From contig NZ_JAPJNQ010000023.1 in assembly GCF_030826625.1 (NCBI RefSeq), forward strand, positions 3,455 to 27,371: a stretch of 23,917 nt of DNA. Direction: 5' to 3'. The notes beneath the pieces are model-generated. The model was not told the DNA's origin and did no database searches. It was given only the letters and a program-made list of their open reading frames with translations. Position 1 is the stretch's first letter. Each line of letters begins with the position of its first letter. Origin of the DNA: Corynebacterium sp. Its GTDB lineage: Bacteria; Actinomycetota; Actinomycetes; Mycobacteriales; Mycobacteriaceae. Made by a program: the position numbers and the translations under genes. This document shows positions 1 through 6,777 of the stretch, in pieces.

Positions 1-378
1 GCTTCATTGAGCGCGCCGAACGATCAAGCTGGTTCGATTGGACTTGGCTTTGCTATCCCATCGAATTTCGTGATGCGTGTTGCGCAACAGCTGATCGAGA
101 CCGGTGAAGCTCGGCATCCGTTGCTCGGCGTACAGGTTGATGCCCGTAACCCCGTCAATGGTGCGTTGATCGTTTCTGTCGAATCGGGTACTCCGGCGGA
201 GGCGGCTGGTTTGCGGGCGGGTGATATTGTTACCCGCCTGAATGATCGGCAAGTCGATGACTCAGACACGCTGATCGCGGCGACTCGTTCGCATGAATTT
301 GGTGAGACCATAACTTTGGAAGTGGTCTCAGAAGGGTCACAAGATCCGAAACAGGTAGAGCTAACGCTGTCGAACTAG
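1..378 (+). CDS. HtrA/DegP-like serine protease, C-terminal part (PDZ domain), 5' truncated by window edge
   Basis: The frame is open from base 1, so the gene starts before the window; 125 codons remain. The first residues end in a GSIGLGFAIP stretch, which is the end of the trypsin-like domain of HtrA proteases. A helix and a PDZ domain follow (about residues 35-125), with the typical LLGVQV, GTPAEAAGLRAGDIVTRLND and TLIAA elements. HtrA proteases act outside the membrane on misfolded or regulatory envelope proteins, and the PDZ domain binds C-terminal peptides. The catalytic His-Asp-Ser residues lie outside the window and cannot be checked. A Mog/MoaB gene 57 bp downstream matches the mycobacterial pepD-moaB2 order, so this is probably the pepD-type HtrA. 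The 13-nt palindrome TAGTAAGTTACTA (376-388) begins at its stop codon. Confidence 0.9.
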   Translation, partial: ASLSAPNDQAGSIGLGFAIPSNFVMRVAQQLIETGEARHPLLGVQVDARNPVNGALIVSVESGTPAEAAGLRAGDIVTRLNDRQVDDSDTLIAATRSHEFGETITLEVVSEGSQDPKQVELTLSN

Positions 379-435
379 TAAGTTACTAAGAAGTAGTTTT
401 CGTTCACAGTCACTCGATAAACACCTGGAGTTTAG

Positions 436-1029
436 ATGTCAGAGAAGCCTGATTTGCGTGCCACCAGCACCACCCGGCCATCACTTCTGGATTTGGATGA
501 TCCAGATGCAGAGTTCTTTTTGGCTGCAGAAAAAGAGGGTGATCTTCCTGCTTATCGACGTGCGCTGGTAGTCATCGTTACTGACCGGGATCCAGAGAGC
601 TGGGAAGATACTGGGCGGTTGGTAACTGAATTGCTCGCTGAAGATGATTTCACTGTCGACGGCATCGTGATGGTGCGCAATGACCAATCGCAGATTCGTC
701 AAGCAATTGAAACCGCTGTTATTGGTGGGGTTGATCTGGTGGTTTCGATTGGTGGTACCGGCGTTGGTGCGCGTGATTGCACACCCGAAGCAACCAGCAG
801 TGTGGTGGATATGCGTGTTCCAGGTGTGGCGCAAGCACTGCGTTCATCTGGCCAAGCTTGTGGTGCCGTCGACGCTTGCACATCGCGTGGTATTTGTGGG
901 ATCTCGGGTTCAACGGTGGTCGTGAACTTGGCATCATCGCGTGCAGCTATCCGCGATGGGATGGCCACGTTGGGCACGTTGGTGCACCATCTCATTGATC
1001 AGTTGCAGAAGCATTCGTTGGATTCTTAA
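436..1029 (+). CDS. mog: MoaB/Mog-family molybdopterin-binding protein (MoaB2-like)
   Basis: A 197-residue protein with a MoCF/MoaB-Mog domain from about residue 40. The nucleotide/molybdopterin loop SIGGTG (104-109) is followed by ARDCTPEA (112-119), and a TSRGICGISGS segment (149-159) matches the conserved SRG-G turn. Enzymes of this family adenylylate molybdopterin before molybdate insertion. About 40 N-terminal residues precede the domain and are rich in acidic and Ser/Thr residues; I assign them no function. The ATG at 436 follows GGAG (426-429) at a normal distance. The gene lies 57 bp after the htrA-like gene in the same direction, as moaB2 follows pepD in mycobacteria. No other early Moco gene is in the window, so an active Moco pathway is not proven here. 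Confidence 0.85.
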   Translation: MSEKPDLRATSTTRPSLLDLDDPDAEFFLAAEKEGDLPAYRRALVVIVTDRDPESWEDTGRLVTELLAEDDFTVDGIVMVRNDQSQIRQAIETAVIGGVDLVVSIGGTGVGARDCTPEATSSVVDMRVPGVAQALRSSGQACGAVDACTSRGICGISGSTVVVNLASSRAAIRDGMATLGTLVHHLIDQLQKHSLDS

Positions 1030-1055
1030 AACCGTCAGTGAGTCTAGTGATAGAG

Positions 1056-1087
1056 CGCGAAGGCCGAAGCTTTCGCAATCTTTCGCG
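1056..1087 (+). other. Two mutually exclusive short hairpins between mog and the 86-aa gene
   Basis: CGCGAA at 1056-1061 can pair with TTCGCG at 1082-1087. Its inner GCGAA can instead pair with TTCGC at 1072-1076. The stems are only 5-6 bp and no T-tract follows. The element sits just before the GAGG of the next gene, so it could be a weak attenuator, but it may be chance. Confidence 0.2.
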
Positions 1088-1104
1088 TACGTGAGGATGC
1101 AACA

Positions 1105-1365
1105 TTGAGTGGTCAGGATGATGACGGATTAGCCGCCGGTGGTGATAACCAGCCGTCGCATCGCTCCCCGCGAGCAGGGAGGCGTCGTCGGGCGGTTCGA
1201 GCCTCTGATTCTGCGAATTACGATCGGGGAGCTGATCGTTGGGACAAGCAGCAGTCAGCGTGGCAAGTTTTCTCGGCCAACAAGCGGGTAGACCCTGCTG
1301 ATCCCCACACTGGCTTCGACGATGATTTTTGGCGGGAGCAACGCCCGCCGCACAGCGTTTATTAG
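1105..1365 (+). CDS. Small basic/acidic protein of unknown function (86 aa)
   Basis: I do not recognise this protein. It would start at TTG 1105, preceded by GAGG at 1093-1096 with an 8-nt spacer. The N-terminus is hydrophilic with a basic cluster (RAGRRRRAVR, around residues 25-34). The C-terminal half has a more ordered, aromatic and acidic look (RWDKQQSAW, DPADPHTGFDDDFWREQRPP). There is no signal peptide or membrane segment, so it is probably cytoplasmic. It lies 75 bp after mog on the same strand and is convergent with mscL. The rare TTG start, reasonable RBS and distinctive Trp/Asp-rich C-terminus favour a real gene over a chance frame. No homologue or function can be named from sequence alone. 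Confidence 0.6.
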   Translation: MSGQDDDGLAAGGDNQPSHRSPRAGRRRRAVRASDSANYDRGADRWDKQQSAWQVFSANKRVDPADPHTGFDDDFWREQRPPHSVY

Positions 1366-1402
1366 AGCTGGCTTTGGTCAACAATGATGTAGCTTAGAAC
1401 GA

Positions 1403-1425
1403 AGCTTTTCCAGGGGTCTAAAGCT
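1403..1425. terminator. Candidate terminator hairpin between convergent genes
   Basis: AGCTTT (1403-1408) pairs with AAAGCT (1420-1425) across an 11-nt loop, with TTTT shortly after (1433-1436). It lies in the 73-bp gap between the 86-aa gene and the 3' end of mscL. The stem is weak, so the call rests mainly on position. Confidence 0.3.
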
Positions 1426-1438
1426 GTGAGAATTTTGT

Positions 1439-1897
1439 TCAGCTTGACGACGAATCTGTGGGTTTCGGGTGCTCGGAGACGGTTTGGCGCTGTTCCTTGA
1501 GCAGATCGCGGATTTCTGCCAACAATTCGTCGGTAGCCGGTTGGGGTTCTTTGTCTTCGTCTGCGCCCTCCGCGCTGATGCCCAAGCTGCGCTTGCGGGC
1601 TTGTTCTAGCTTGTTGATCGGGGTAATGATGATGAAATAGACGATCGCGGCGACGATGAGGAAATTAATCACGGCGGTGATGACAGCCCCGAAGTCCAGG
1701 AACGTCGCATCGTTATCTGGGTTTAAGTGAAAGCCCAAACCTGACACGTCTGCGCTACCAAAGGAAGCGATCAGTGGGTTAATAATGTGATCTGAAATTG
1801 CAGTGACGATGGCAGTAAAAGCTGCGCCGATGATGACTGCTGTGGACAGCTCAATGACGTTGCCACGCATGATGAAATCTTTAAAACCTTGCAACAC
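1439..1897 (-). CDS. mscL: Large-conductance mechanosensitive channel MscL
   Basis: A 152-residue protein with the MscL signature at its N-terminus (LQGFKDFIMRGNVIELSTAV, residues 2-21). TM1 continues through about residue 36, a periplasmic loop covers about 45-67, and TM2 spans about 68-92. A charged cytoplasmic tail ends in an amphipathic helix (ELLAEIRDLLKEQ). The channel forms a homopentamer that opens under membrane tension and releases solutes on hypo-osmotic shock. The start is GTG at 1897. No Shine-Dalgarno sequence is visible, but TAAAGT lies 8 nt upstream, which suggests a leaderless transcript. It is 35 bp downstream of the SAF-domain gene on the same strand, so read-through from that gene is also possible. 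The length is normal for actinobacterial MscL. Confidence 0.97.
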   Translation of the reverse strand: MLQGFKDFIMRGNVIELSTAVIIGAAFTAIVTAISDHIINPLIASFGSADVSGLGFHLNPDNDATFLDFGAVITAVINFLIVAAIVYFIIITPINKLEQARKRSLGISAEGADEDKEPQPATDELLAEIRDLLKEQRQTVSEHPKPTDSSSS

Positions 1898-1905
1898 GAA
1901 TGCAC

Positions 1906-1911
1906 ACTTTA
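1906..1911 (-). promoter_or_regulatory. Candidate -10 box of mscL (leaderless)
   Basis: On the minus strand TAAAGT (1911 to 1906) is 8 nt upstream of the GTG at 1897 and fits the corynebacterial -10 pattern TAnAnT. With the usual 6-8 nt to the start point, transcription would begin at or near the start codon. I did not find a convincing -35 box. Confidence 0.4.
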
Positions 1912-1932
1912 GCGCAAGAAATAAAATCTAGT

Positions 1933-2742
1933 TTATGTCTCACTTTTTCCGGTGGCTCGCTCGCCGGTGAGCACGACGGTCAGCGGAGTAGTCAAGGAAG
2001 CTACAGCAACACGTTGCGCGGCGCTGCTCGGTAAAGCCAACATCACCGTAGCCCGATTACCTGCAGAAGTGGCTTCCCGAGCCATGATTACGCGTGCACC
2101 CTCCGCGATCACGGTGGAATCCGGGGCGGGAGCGACGTCAGCAGAATCGGGGGTATGGGGTTCGTCGTCATTGCCCTCGGAAATTACGCTAACGGTATCG
2201 CCGTGATTCAGAAGCGGAATGATCTCGGGATCAGCTAAAGAAATCGGCACCATATGTGCTGCTTCGAGTTGTTCGCTGCTGTGATCGCCTGCTGCTTCAG
2301 CAGCGTTGTCGCTATGGACTAGAGCAGCTGTCAGCTCGGAGCTGATAAATCGCGATGGCGTGACCACCTCGCCTGGTTCAGCTGCTGAGACTGCCACCGT
2401 TCCCATGACATCTTCTGGTGCAGCAAAAGCACCCGCCGGAGTGAATTCTGCGGGTTGTTCGCGCAATCCCACATCATCAATGGTGATCATGCTTCCTGCT
2501 GCCACCGGGCGTAAGAACACGACCACTTCAGGGTCGCTCGTACGGCTTTGTACAGCTAATATGGCGGCGGCGCACACCAGGACGCCGGCGAGCCCGCGTC
2601 GAAGGAGCACCGTGCGACGGTGGCCAGGAGTACGCAATCGCTCGATGTATCCGGATATCCCTGTAGCAGCGTTTGTTTTCTGGGGATGAGCCCGTTGGTG
2701 TTGCTGCACGGGGCGCGAGGAGCTACGCGTTAATTTCTGCAT
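1933..2742 (-). CDS. SAF-domain, single-pass membrane protein (CpaB/RcpC-like)
   Basis: A 269-residue protein. A basic N-terminus (1-45) precedes one membrane segment (about 46-65, RRGLAGVLVCAAAILAVQS), then an extracytoplasmic SAF domain (about 73-135: FLRPVAAGSMITIDDV, GTVAVSAAEPGEVVTPSRF). The rest (140-269) is Ala/Asp-rich with an HGDTVSVI segment typical of the CpaB second domain. SAF domains occur in Flp pilus assembly protein CpaB and in sugar or flagellar P-ring proteins. No tad/flp pilus gene is near, so a pilus role cannot be inferred. It starts 6 nt after the stop of the 5-FCL gene, implying one operon. The start ATG at 2742 has no clear RBS, and translational coupling is likely. 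Function unknown; probably an envelope protein. Confidence 0.75.
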   Translation of the reverse strand: MQKLTRSSSRPVQQHQRAHPQKTNAATGISGYIERLRTPGHRRTVLLRRGLAGVLVCAAAILAVQSRTSDPEVVVFLRPVAAGSMITIDDVGLREQPAEFTPAGAFAAPEDVMGTVAVSAAEPGEVVTPSRFISSELTAALVHSDNAAEAAGDHSSEQLEAAHMVPISLADPEIIPLLNHGDTVSVISEGNDDEPHTPDSADVAPAPDSTVIAEGARVIMAREATSAGNRATVMLALPSSAAQRVAVASLTTPLTVVLTGERATGKSET

Positions 2743-2748
2743 GCGTGA

Positions 2749-3414
2749 TTAGACTGCAGACGTGCGATTAAGGTTCCTTATTCCGTATTCCGTAACGACC
2801 TTGTCCATGCTGCAGTCGTGGTGATCGTGTGGTACCTGCGAGAAGATCTCTGCTGCGAACACTACGCCGAGCAGCTCTGGCATCGTCGTGGGCGCGGAAG
2901 GATTGGCACCGGTCACCTGTCTGCGTGCTGCAGCGAGAGCGCGGTCATAAAAACCAGCGCCCTTGCCCAAACGGAAACCATTGTGATCAATTGCAAGAGC
3001 TGGAACCACCACGAGATCCAGGTTGGGCAAGCATTGTTTGCTGGGGATGCCATCGGCAATCGGTTCGGCGACCGGTAGTCGCGGGTTGGGGACATGCAAA
3101 GAGTCTGGGCCGTCGTAAAGCGCCCAATTGAGTTGAAACCCCGGACGACAGATGGGTAACCAGAGCTCATCGGTGATTTCGGCAAGAGCTTCGAGAAGTA
3201 CCTCGGCGCCGGGTTCGTCGGCAAGCGGAACATATGCTGCAATCCGCAATGACTGCTTATTGCTGCGTTGTGCGTGCACATAATTGGTGATGTGCGTCGA
3301 CAACTGCGTATTTTTCGAACGCCAGCTAGTGGGATCTTGACCTGCGCGCAAGCGGGATTGGTGGATACACGCCCGCAGGTCGGCTTTTGCATTCGCGAGG
3401 GCAGAGCTACTCAT
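2749..3414 (-). CDS. 5-formyltetrahydrofolate cyclo-ligase family protein
   Basis: From ATG 3414 the protein has 221 residues, the usual size for 5-FCL/MTHFS. The signature near the C-terminus reads LVVVPALAID, then FRLGKGAGFYDRAL, matching the family's substrate/ATP loop (G-G-G-Y/F-YDR). The N-terminal KADLRACIHQSR helix also fits. The enzyme converts 5-formyl-THF to 5,10-methenyl-THF with ATP hydrolysis in the cytoplasm. A GTG at 3477 would add 21 residues with no family resemblance. ATG 3414 is preferred because TAATCT lies 7 nt before it, consistent with a leaderless mRNA. It is divergent from galU, as in M. tuberculosis (Rv0992c/Rv0993). Downstream, the SAF gene follows after 6 nt. Confidence 0.9.
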   Translation of the reverse strand: MSSSALANAKADLRACIHQSRLRAGQDPTSWRSKNTQLSTHITNYVHAQRSNKQSLRIAAYVPLADEPGAEVLLEALAEITDELWLPICRPGFQLNWALYDGPDSLHVPNPRLPVAEPIADGIPSKQCLPNLDLVVVPALAIDHNGFRLGKGAGFYDRALAAARRQVTGANPSAPTTMPELLGVVFAAEIFSQVPHDHHDCSMDKVVTEYGIRNLNRTSAV

Positions 3415-3421
3415 AGCAACC

Positions 3422-3427
3422 AGATTA
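3422..3427 (-). promoter_or_regulatory. Candidate -10 box of the 5-FCL gene (leaderless)
   Basis: TAATCT on the minus strand ends 7 nt before ATG 3414. No Shine-Dalgarno sequence lies between them. The distance fits transcription starting at the A of the ATG. The -35 region is not recognisable. Confidence 0.35.
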
Positions 3428-3514
3428 GTTCTTGTTAGGGAGAGTTCGTGTGAGCCATACGATTGCTGGGACAACACGTCACCAATAATTATCGCTAATG
3501 GTTACGGAAAGCCG

Positions 3515-3545
3515 TGGACAATTGGAACTTGCAAACAGGTAGTCT
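3515..3545 (+). promoter_or_regulatory. Candidate galU promoter (-35 TGGACA, -10 TAGTCT)
   Basis: TGGACA (3515-3520) matches the -35 consensus in five of six positions. It is followed after 19 nt by TAGTCT (3540-3545), which ends 7 nt before ATG 3553. This would give a leaderless galU mRNA. The promoter overlaps the alternative GTG start at 3514, which argues against that start. Confidence 0.45.
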
Positions 3546-3552
3546 TTTGGGC

Positions 3553-4542
3553 ATGTCTCAAGATTCTTCCGGACTCACACAAGACTCGTCACACGCGAAA
3601 AACGCTGCGGCCAGCGATGTCACAGGCACTGTTAAAACAGTCGTTGTTCCCGCAGCAGGTTTGGGGACCAGGTTTTTGCCGACGACGAAGACCGTGCCGA
3701 AAGAACTCCTACCGGTCGTGGATACGCCAGGTATTGAGATCATCGCCGAAGAAGCCGCTGAGTGTGGTGCGCAACGCTTGGCGGTAGTTACGGCTCCGAA
3801 CAAGCAAGAGATCATGCGACATTTCGATAGCTTTCCGGAACTTACCCAGACGCTGCATGCGCGCGGTAAAGATGACCAAGCGCGCAAAGTGGAACGTGCT
3901 GGGCAGCTTATTCAACCGGTCGCAGTGGAACAGGACAAGCCCTTGGGGCTGGGACATGCAGTCGGTTTGGCCGAAGAACTCTTGAGCGATAGCGAAGACG
4001 CATTTGCCGTCATGCTTCCCGATGACCTCGTGCTGCCGATGGGCGTGATGGAAGAAATGGCGCGGGTACGTGCGCAGCTCGGTGGATCTGTGTTGTGTGC
4101 CTTTGAGGTTGCACCGGAAGAAACCGTTAACTACGGCGTGTTCGATGTCGCTCCTGCTAGCGAAGTTGCTGGACTACCTTCTGCGCGCGTGCACAAGGTC
4201 AAGGGCATGGTGGAAAAACCCGATGCCGGTCAGGCGCCATCAACTCTAGTGGCGGCCGGACGTTACCTGCTTGATCGGGAAATTTTTTCTGCTCTGGCAC
4301 GCATCACCCCAGGAAAAGGTGGGGAGTTACAGCTAACCGATGCAATCGAGTTGTTGATTCAAGAAGGCCATCCGGTGCATGTGGTCGTCCACCAAGGTAC
4401 TCGGCATGATCTTGGAAACCCAGGTGGTTTTATTCCAGCGAATGTTGATTTTGGCCTGCATGATGAGAAATACGGGCCAGCGCTGTATCGGTCCCTGAAA
4501 AAACTGCTTTCTGCTTACGAAGCAGAGCAAGGAATAGGCTAA
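3553..4542 (+). CDS. galU: UTP-glucose-1-phosphate uridylyltransferase GalU
   Basis: From ATG 3553 the protein has 329 residues. After a Ser-rich N-terminus comes the nucleotidyltransferase signature VVPAAGLGTRFLPTTK (about 34-49) followed by KELLPVVDTPGIE. The DKPLGLGHAV, MLPDDLVLP, GMVEKP and GGELQLTDAI segments are all GalU hallmarks. The enzyme makes UDP-glucose from UTP and glucose-1-phosphate for trehalose, arabinogalactan and other envelope glycans. A GTG at 3514 would add 13 residues but overlaps the likely promoter, and family members start near the later ATG. The next gene starts 21 nt after the stop, so galU and glp are probably co-transcribed, as in other Corynebacteriales. Confidence 0.96.
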   Translation: MSQDSSGLTQDSSHAKNAAASDVTGTVKTVVVPAAGLGTRFLPTTKTVPKELLPVVDTPGIEIIAEEAAECGAQRLAVVTAPNKQEIMRHFDSFPELTQTLHARGKDDQARKVERAGQLIQPVAVEQDKPLGLGHAVGLAEELLSDSEDAFAVMLPDDLVLPMGVMEEMARVRAQLGGSVLCAFEVAPEETVNYGVFDVAPASEVAGLPSARVHKVKGMVEKPDAGQAPSTLVAAGRYLLDREIFSALARITPGKGGELQLTDAIELLIQEGHPVHVVVHQGTRHDLGNPGGFIPANVDFGLHDEKYGPALYRSLKKLLSAYEAEQGIG

Positions 4543-4563
4543 GCCCAGGAAGGTAGATCATAG

Positions 4564-5922
4564 ATGCGTTCGGTCGAAGAACAGCTTGCGCTGATTACCG
4601 ATGCTGCCATGACCCCGGAACCGGTGCGCATCGCGATCACCGATGCCTTGGGGCTGATGTGTGCTGAGGAAGTTCAAGCCACCCAACCGCTGCCGGGCTT
4701 TCCACAGGCGGCAATCGATGGTTATGCTGTGCGAGCAGTGGATATCGGAGGCGAGCGCGCTTTACGTCCTAGCCAACCACGGGTGAATAAGTACGGTGAG
4801 GCGGCAGGAGCTTCGCAGACAGATCCGGCGGCCGATCATACGGCAGCACACGGTGGTGAAAGTCCACTTCCGCCAACCCCACCAGCTGCAGAGAAATCGC
4901 TTCCTGTCGTTGGCGAAGTTCCCGCAGGCTCGCGCCAACCCCTGCGCCTGCAGCCAAAACAGGTGGTGCGGGTGCATACCGGGGCACCATTGCCGACGTT
5001 ATCTGATGCAGTTCTGCCACTGGAATGGACCGATCGCGGACGCAAGCGCATGACTCCACACCGCGCAGTGCGCTCGGGTGATTTCGTGCGACGGGTTGGC
5101 GATGACATTCAGCCTGGCGATGTTGCTGTCGCCTCCGGCGCGATCTTAGGGCCAGCACAAATCGGTTTGTTGGCCGCAGTGGGGCGCGAAAAAGTGTTGG
5201 CGTACCCTCGTCCCCGGGTGTCCATCATCTCTTTCGGGCGAGAGCTTGTCGACGTTGACCGTGACCCCGGCTTGGGGCAGGTCTTCGACGTGAATTCCTA
5301 TTCTTTGGCGGCCGCAGCGAAAGACGCTGGTGCCGATGTAAACCGGGTGGGGATCGCAGAAGGCGAGCCGCGTCGGGTGAAAGAAATGCTCCAGTCACAG
5401 ATCATGCGCAGCGAAATAATCGTTATCTCCGGTGCCGTTGGTGGTTCTGGTGCACAAATGATGCGTGAAGTGTTGGAGGATCTTGGCGATATCGATACGA
5501 GCCGGGTAGCGATGCATCCGGGCTCGGTACAAGGGTTTGGGCTGATCGGGGAACAGCGAGTTCCGGTGTTCCTGCTGCCGTCAAACCCGGTGTCGTCACT
5601 GGTCATTTTCGAAGTATTCGTGCGACCGTTGATTCGCTTGTCTCTGGGGAAGGGGAGTGCGTATCGACGACTGGTGCGCGCCCGCTCTATTAATCATTTG
5701 GTCTCGCGCCCGGGCCGCCAGGGGTTCATTCGGGCGCGACTGATGCGGGATGCGCAGACCAGTGATTATTTGGTTGAGGGCTTGGGAGGTGCAACCGGTG
5801 CGCCAGCGCATTTGCTTGCCGGTCTATCTCAGGCGAACGCCATGATTCGTATCCCAGAGGATGTCGCTGAGGTTCGTCCAGGTGACGTCGTTGACGTGAT
5901 GTTTTTGACGCAGCGGGCATAA
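4564..5922 (+). CDS. glp: MoeA/gephyrin-like protein Glp (repurposed molybdotransferase, divisome scaffold)
   Basis: A 452-residue protein with the full MoeA layout: N-terminal domain with ESP-like PGFPQAAIDGYAV (44-56), VHTGAPLP (137-144), the MoCF domain (about 215-360) and a C-terminal beta domain. Key MoeA motifs are altered. The usual STGDE reads SFGRE (223-227), SGGVSVGDxD reads SGAVGGSGAQ (289-298), and the lysine-bearing KPGKPxAFG reads HPGSVQGFG (318-326). Loss of these acidic and lysine residues argues against molybdate insertion. In C. glutamicum a protein of this family, Glp, binds FtsZ and its membrane receptor GlpR. A GlpR-like gene lies one gene downstream here, so I call it glp by context. 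Residues about 77-113 are a Pro/Ala/His-rich insertion. RBS AGGAAGG at 4548-4554. Older annotations would say moeA. Confidence 0.85.
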   Translation: MRSVEEQLALITDAAMTPEPVRIAITDALGLMCAEEVQATQPLPGFPQAAIDGYAVRAVDIGGERALRPSQPRVNKYGEAAGASQTDPAADHTAAHGGESPLPPTPPAAEKSLPVVGEVPAGSRQPLRLQPKQVVRVHTGAPLPTLSDAVLPLEWTDRGRKRMTPHRAVRSGDFVRRVGDDIQPGDVAVASGAILGPAQIGLLAAVGREKVLAYPRPRVSIISFGRELVDVDRDPGLGQVFDVNSYSLAAAAKDAGADVNRVGIAEGEPRRVKEMLQSQIMRSEIIVISGAVGGSGAQMMREVLEDLGDIDTSRVAMHPGSVQGFGLIGEQRVPVFLLPSNPVSSLVIFEVFVRPLIRLSLGKGSAYRRLVRARSINHLVSRPGRQGFIRARLMRDAQTSDYLVEGLGGATGAPAHLLAGLSQANAMIRIPEDVAEVRPGDVVDVMFLTQRA

Positions 5923-5936
5923 TTCGGCAACGCCTC

Positions 5937-6629
5937 ATGCTTGATCCCTTTGGTTTATCGTCCCGGCGTCTTCGCAAACCTGCCGTCGGTAAACCCCATC
6001 CCATCCATCCGGGATGGCCGGAAAACACACCCGAAGTTACGACTGCTACTGGGCTACGGGTTCGGTTGCGTCCATTACGGCGTGGTGATGGCCTAGCTTG
6101 GCGCGAGCAACGGCTGGTTGATGAAGCATGGTTAAGCCCAGTTGAGCCGACTGCTACGGCTGGATGGGAAGCCGCACACACCAAAGTCGCGTGGAACGAG
6201 CATCTCCATATGCTCAATGCCCAAGCTAAAGCGGGTGAGATCATCCCGTTTGCCATTGAAGTCGAAGGAGAATTTGCCGGGCAACTGACCCTCGGTGGAA
6301 TTCAGCATGGCAGCACCGCAAGCTGTTGGGTGGGATACTGGGTTGCCTCGCCGGTTATGGGCCAAGGCGTAGCGATCGCAGCGGTGGCTCTTGGGATGGA
6401 TCATGCATTCACGCGAGTCGGCTTACACCGCATTTCTGCGAGCTATTTGCCGGATAATCCCGCGAGTGGCCAGGTTTTGCTCGCTAATGGCTTCCGTCGC
6501 GAGGGCTTATTGCGAGGGTTTTTGCACGTTGCTGGTGCGTGGCGGGATCACTATCAAGTCAGTGTGCTGGTCGACGATTTTGCTGAATCGGCCGTAGCAC
6601 GACTGCGGGCATCGGGTCGACTGCGCTGA
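5937..6629 (+). CDS. rimJ: RimJ/RimL-type GNAT N-acetyltransferase
   Basis: A 230-residue GNAT-fold protein of the Acetyltransf_3/RimJ type. The core starts at about residue 40 (LRVRLRPLRRGD). The acetyl-CoA pyrophosphate loop is MGQGVAIAA (141-149), after WVGYWVASPV. The late conserved NGFRREGLLRGFLHVAGAWRDH segment (184-205) is diagnostic for RimJ-like enzymes, which acetylate protein N-termini or small amines. The substrate is unknown. It lies 14 nt after glp and upstream of glpR, the position of Rv0995 between Rv0994 and Rv0996, so it may belong functionally to the Glp module; that is inference. The start ATG 5937 has no clear RBS, and a downstream start is possible since the first 35 residues are not part of the fold. 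Confidence 0.88.
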   Translation: MLDPFGLSSRRLRKPAVGKPHPIHPGWPENTPEVTTATGLRVRLRPLRRGDGLAWREQRLVDEAWLSPVEPTATAGWEAAHTKVAWNEHLHMLNAQAKAGEIIPFAIEVEGEFAGQLTLGGIQHGSTASCWVGYWVASPVMGQGVAIAAVALGMDHAFTRVGLHRISASYLPDNPASGQVLLANGFRREGLLRGFLHVAGAWRDHYQVSVLVDDFAESAVARLRASGRLR

Positions 6630-6691
6630 ATTCGTGACAGTGAGAAGCACAAAAATCTGTGAGTTTTCTGAGTTCGTCGCACACGCGGCGT

Positions 6692-6749
6692 GCCTGGCAG
6701 GCAAGTCACATAATTCCCATTAGTCTAAAGCGATAACTAGCGCCTAGTT
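6692..6749 (+). promoter_or_regulatory. Inverted repeats and candidate -10 in the rimJ-glpR gap
   Basis: The 148-bp gap holds TGCCTGGCAGGCA (6691-6703), a 6+1+6 palindrome, and AACTAG-CGC-CTAGTT (6735-6749), a 6+3+6 inverted repeat. TAGTCT (6721-6726), the same hexamer seen before galU and doxX, lies between them. These could be an operator, promoter and 5' UTR hairpin for glpR. No regulator can be named. Confidence 0.3.
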
Positions 6750-6777
6750 GCTTACTTCGGAAGGTGGCAATTTCCTC

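Noticed and set aside
3415..3477. Longer 5-FCL protein starting at GTG 3477
   Set aside because: The extra 21 residues do not look like the family, and the region carries a -10-like TAATCT placed for a start at 3414.
4564..5922. Active MoeA molybdenum insertase
   Set aside because: Several conserved catalytic motifs are altered, and the glp-rimJ-glpR context points to the division scaffold. Not fully excluded without assay.
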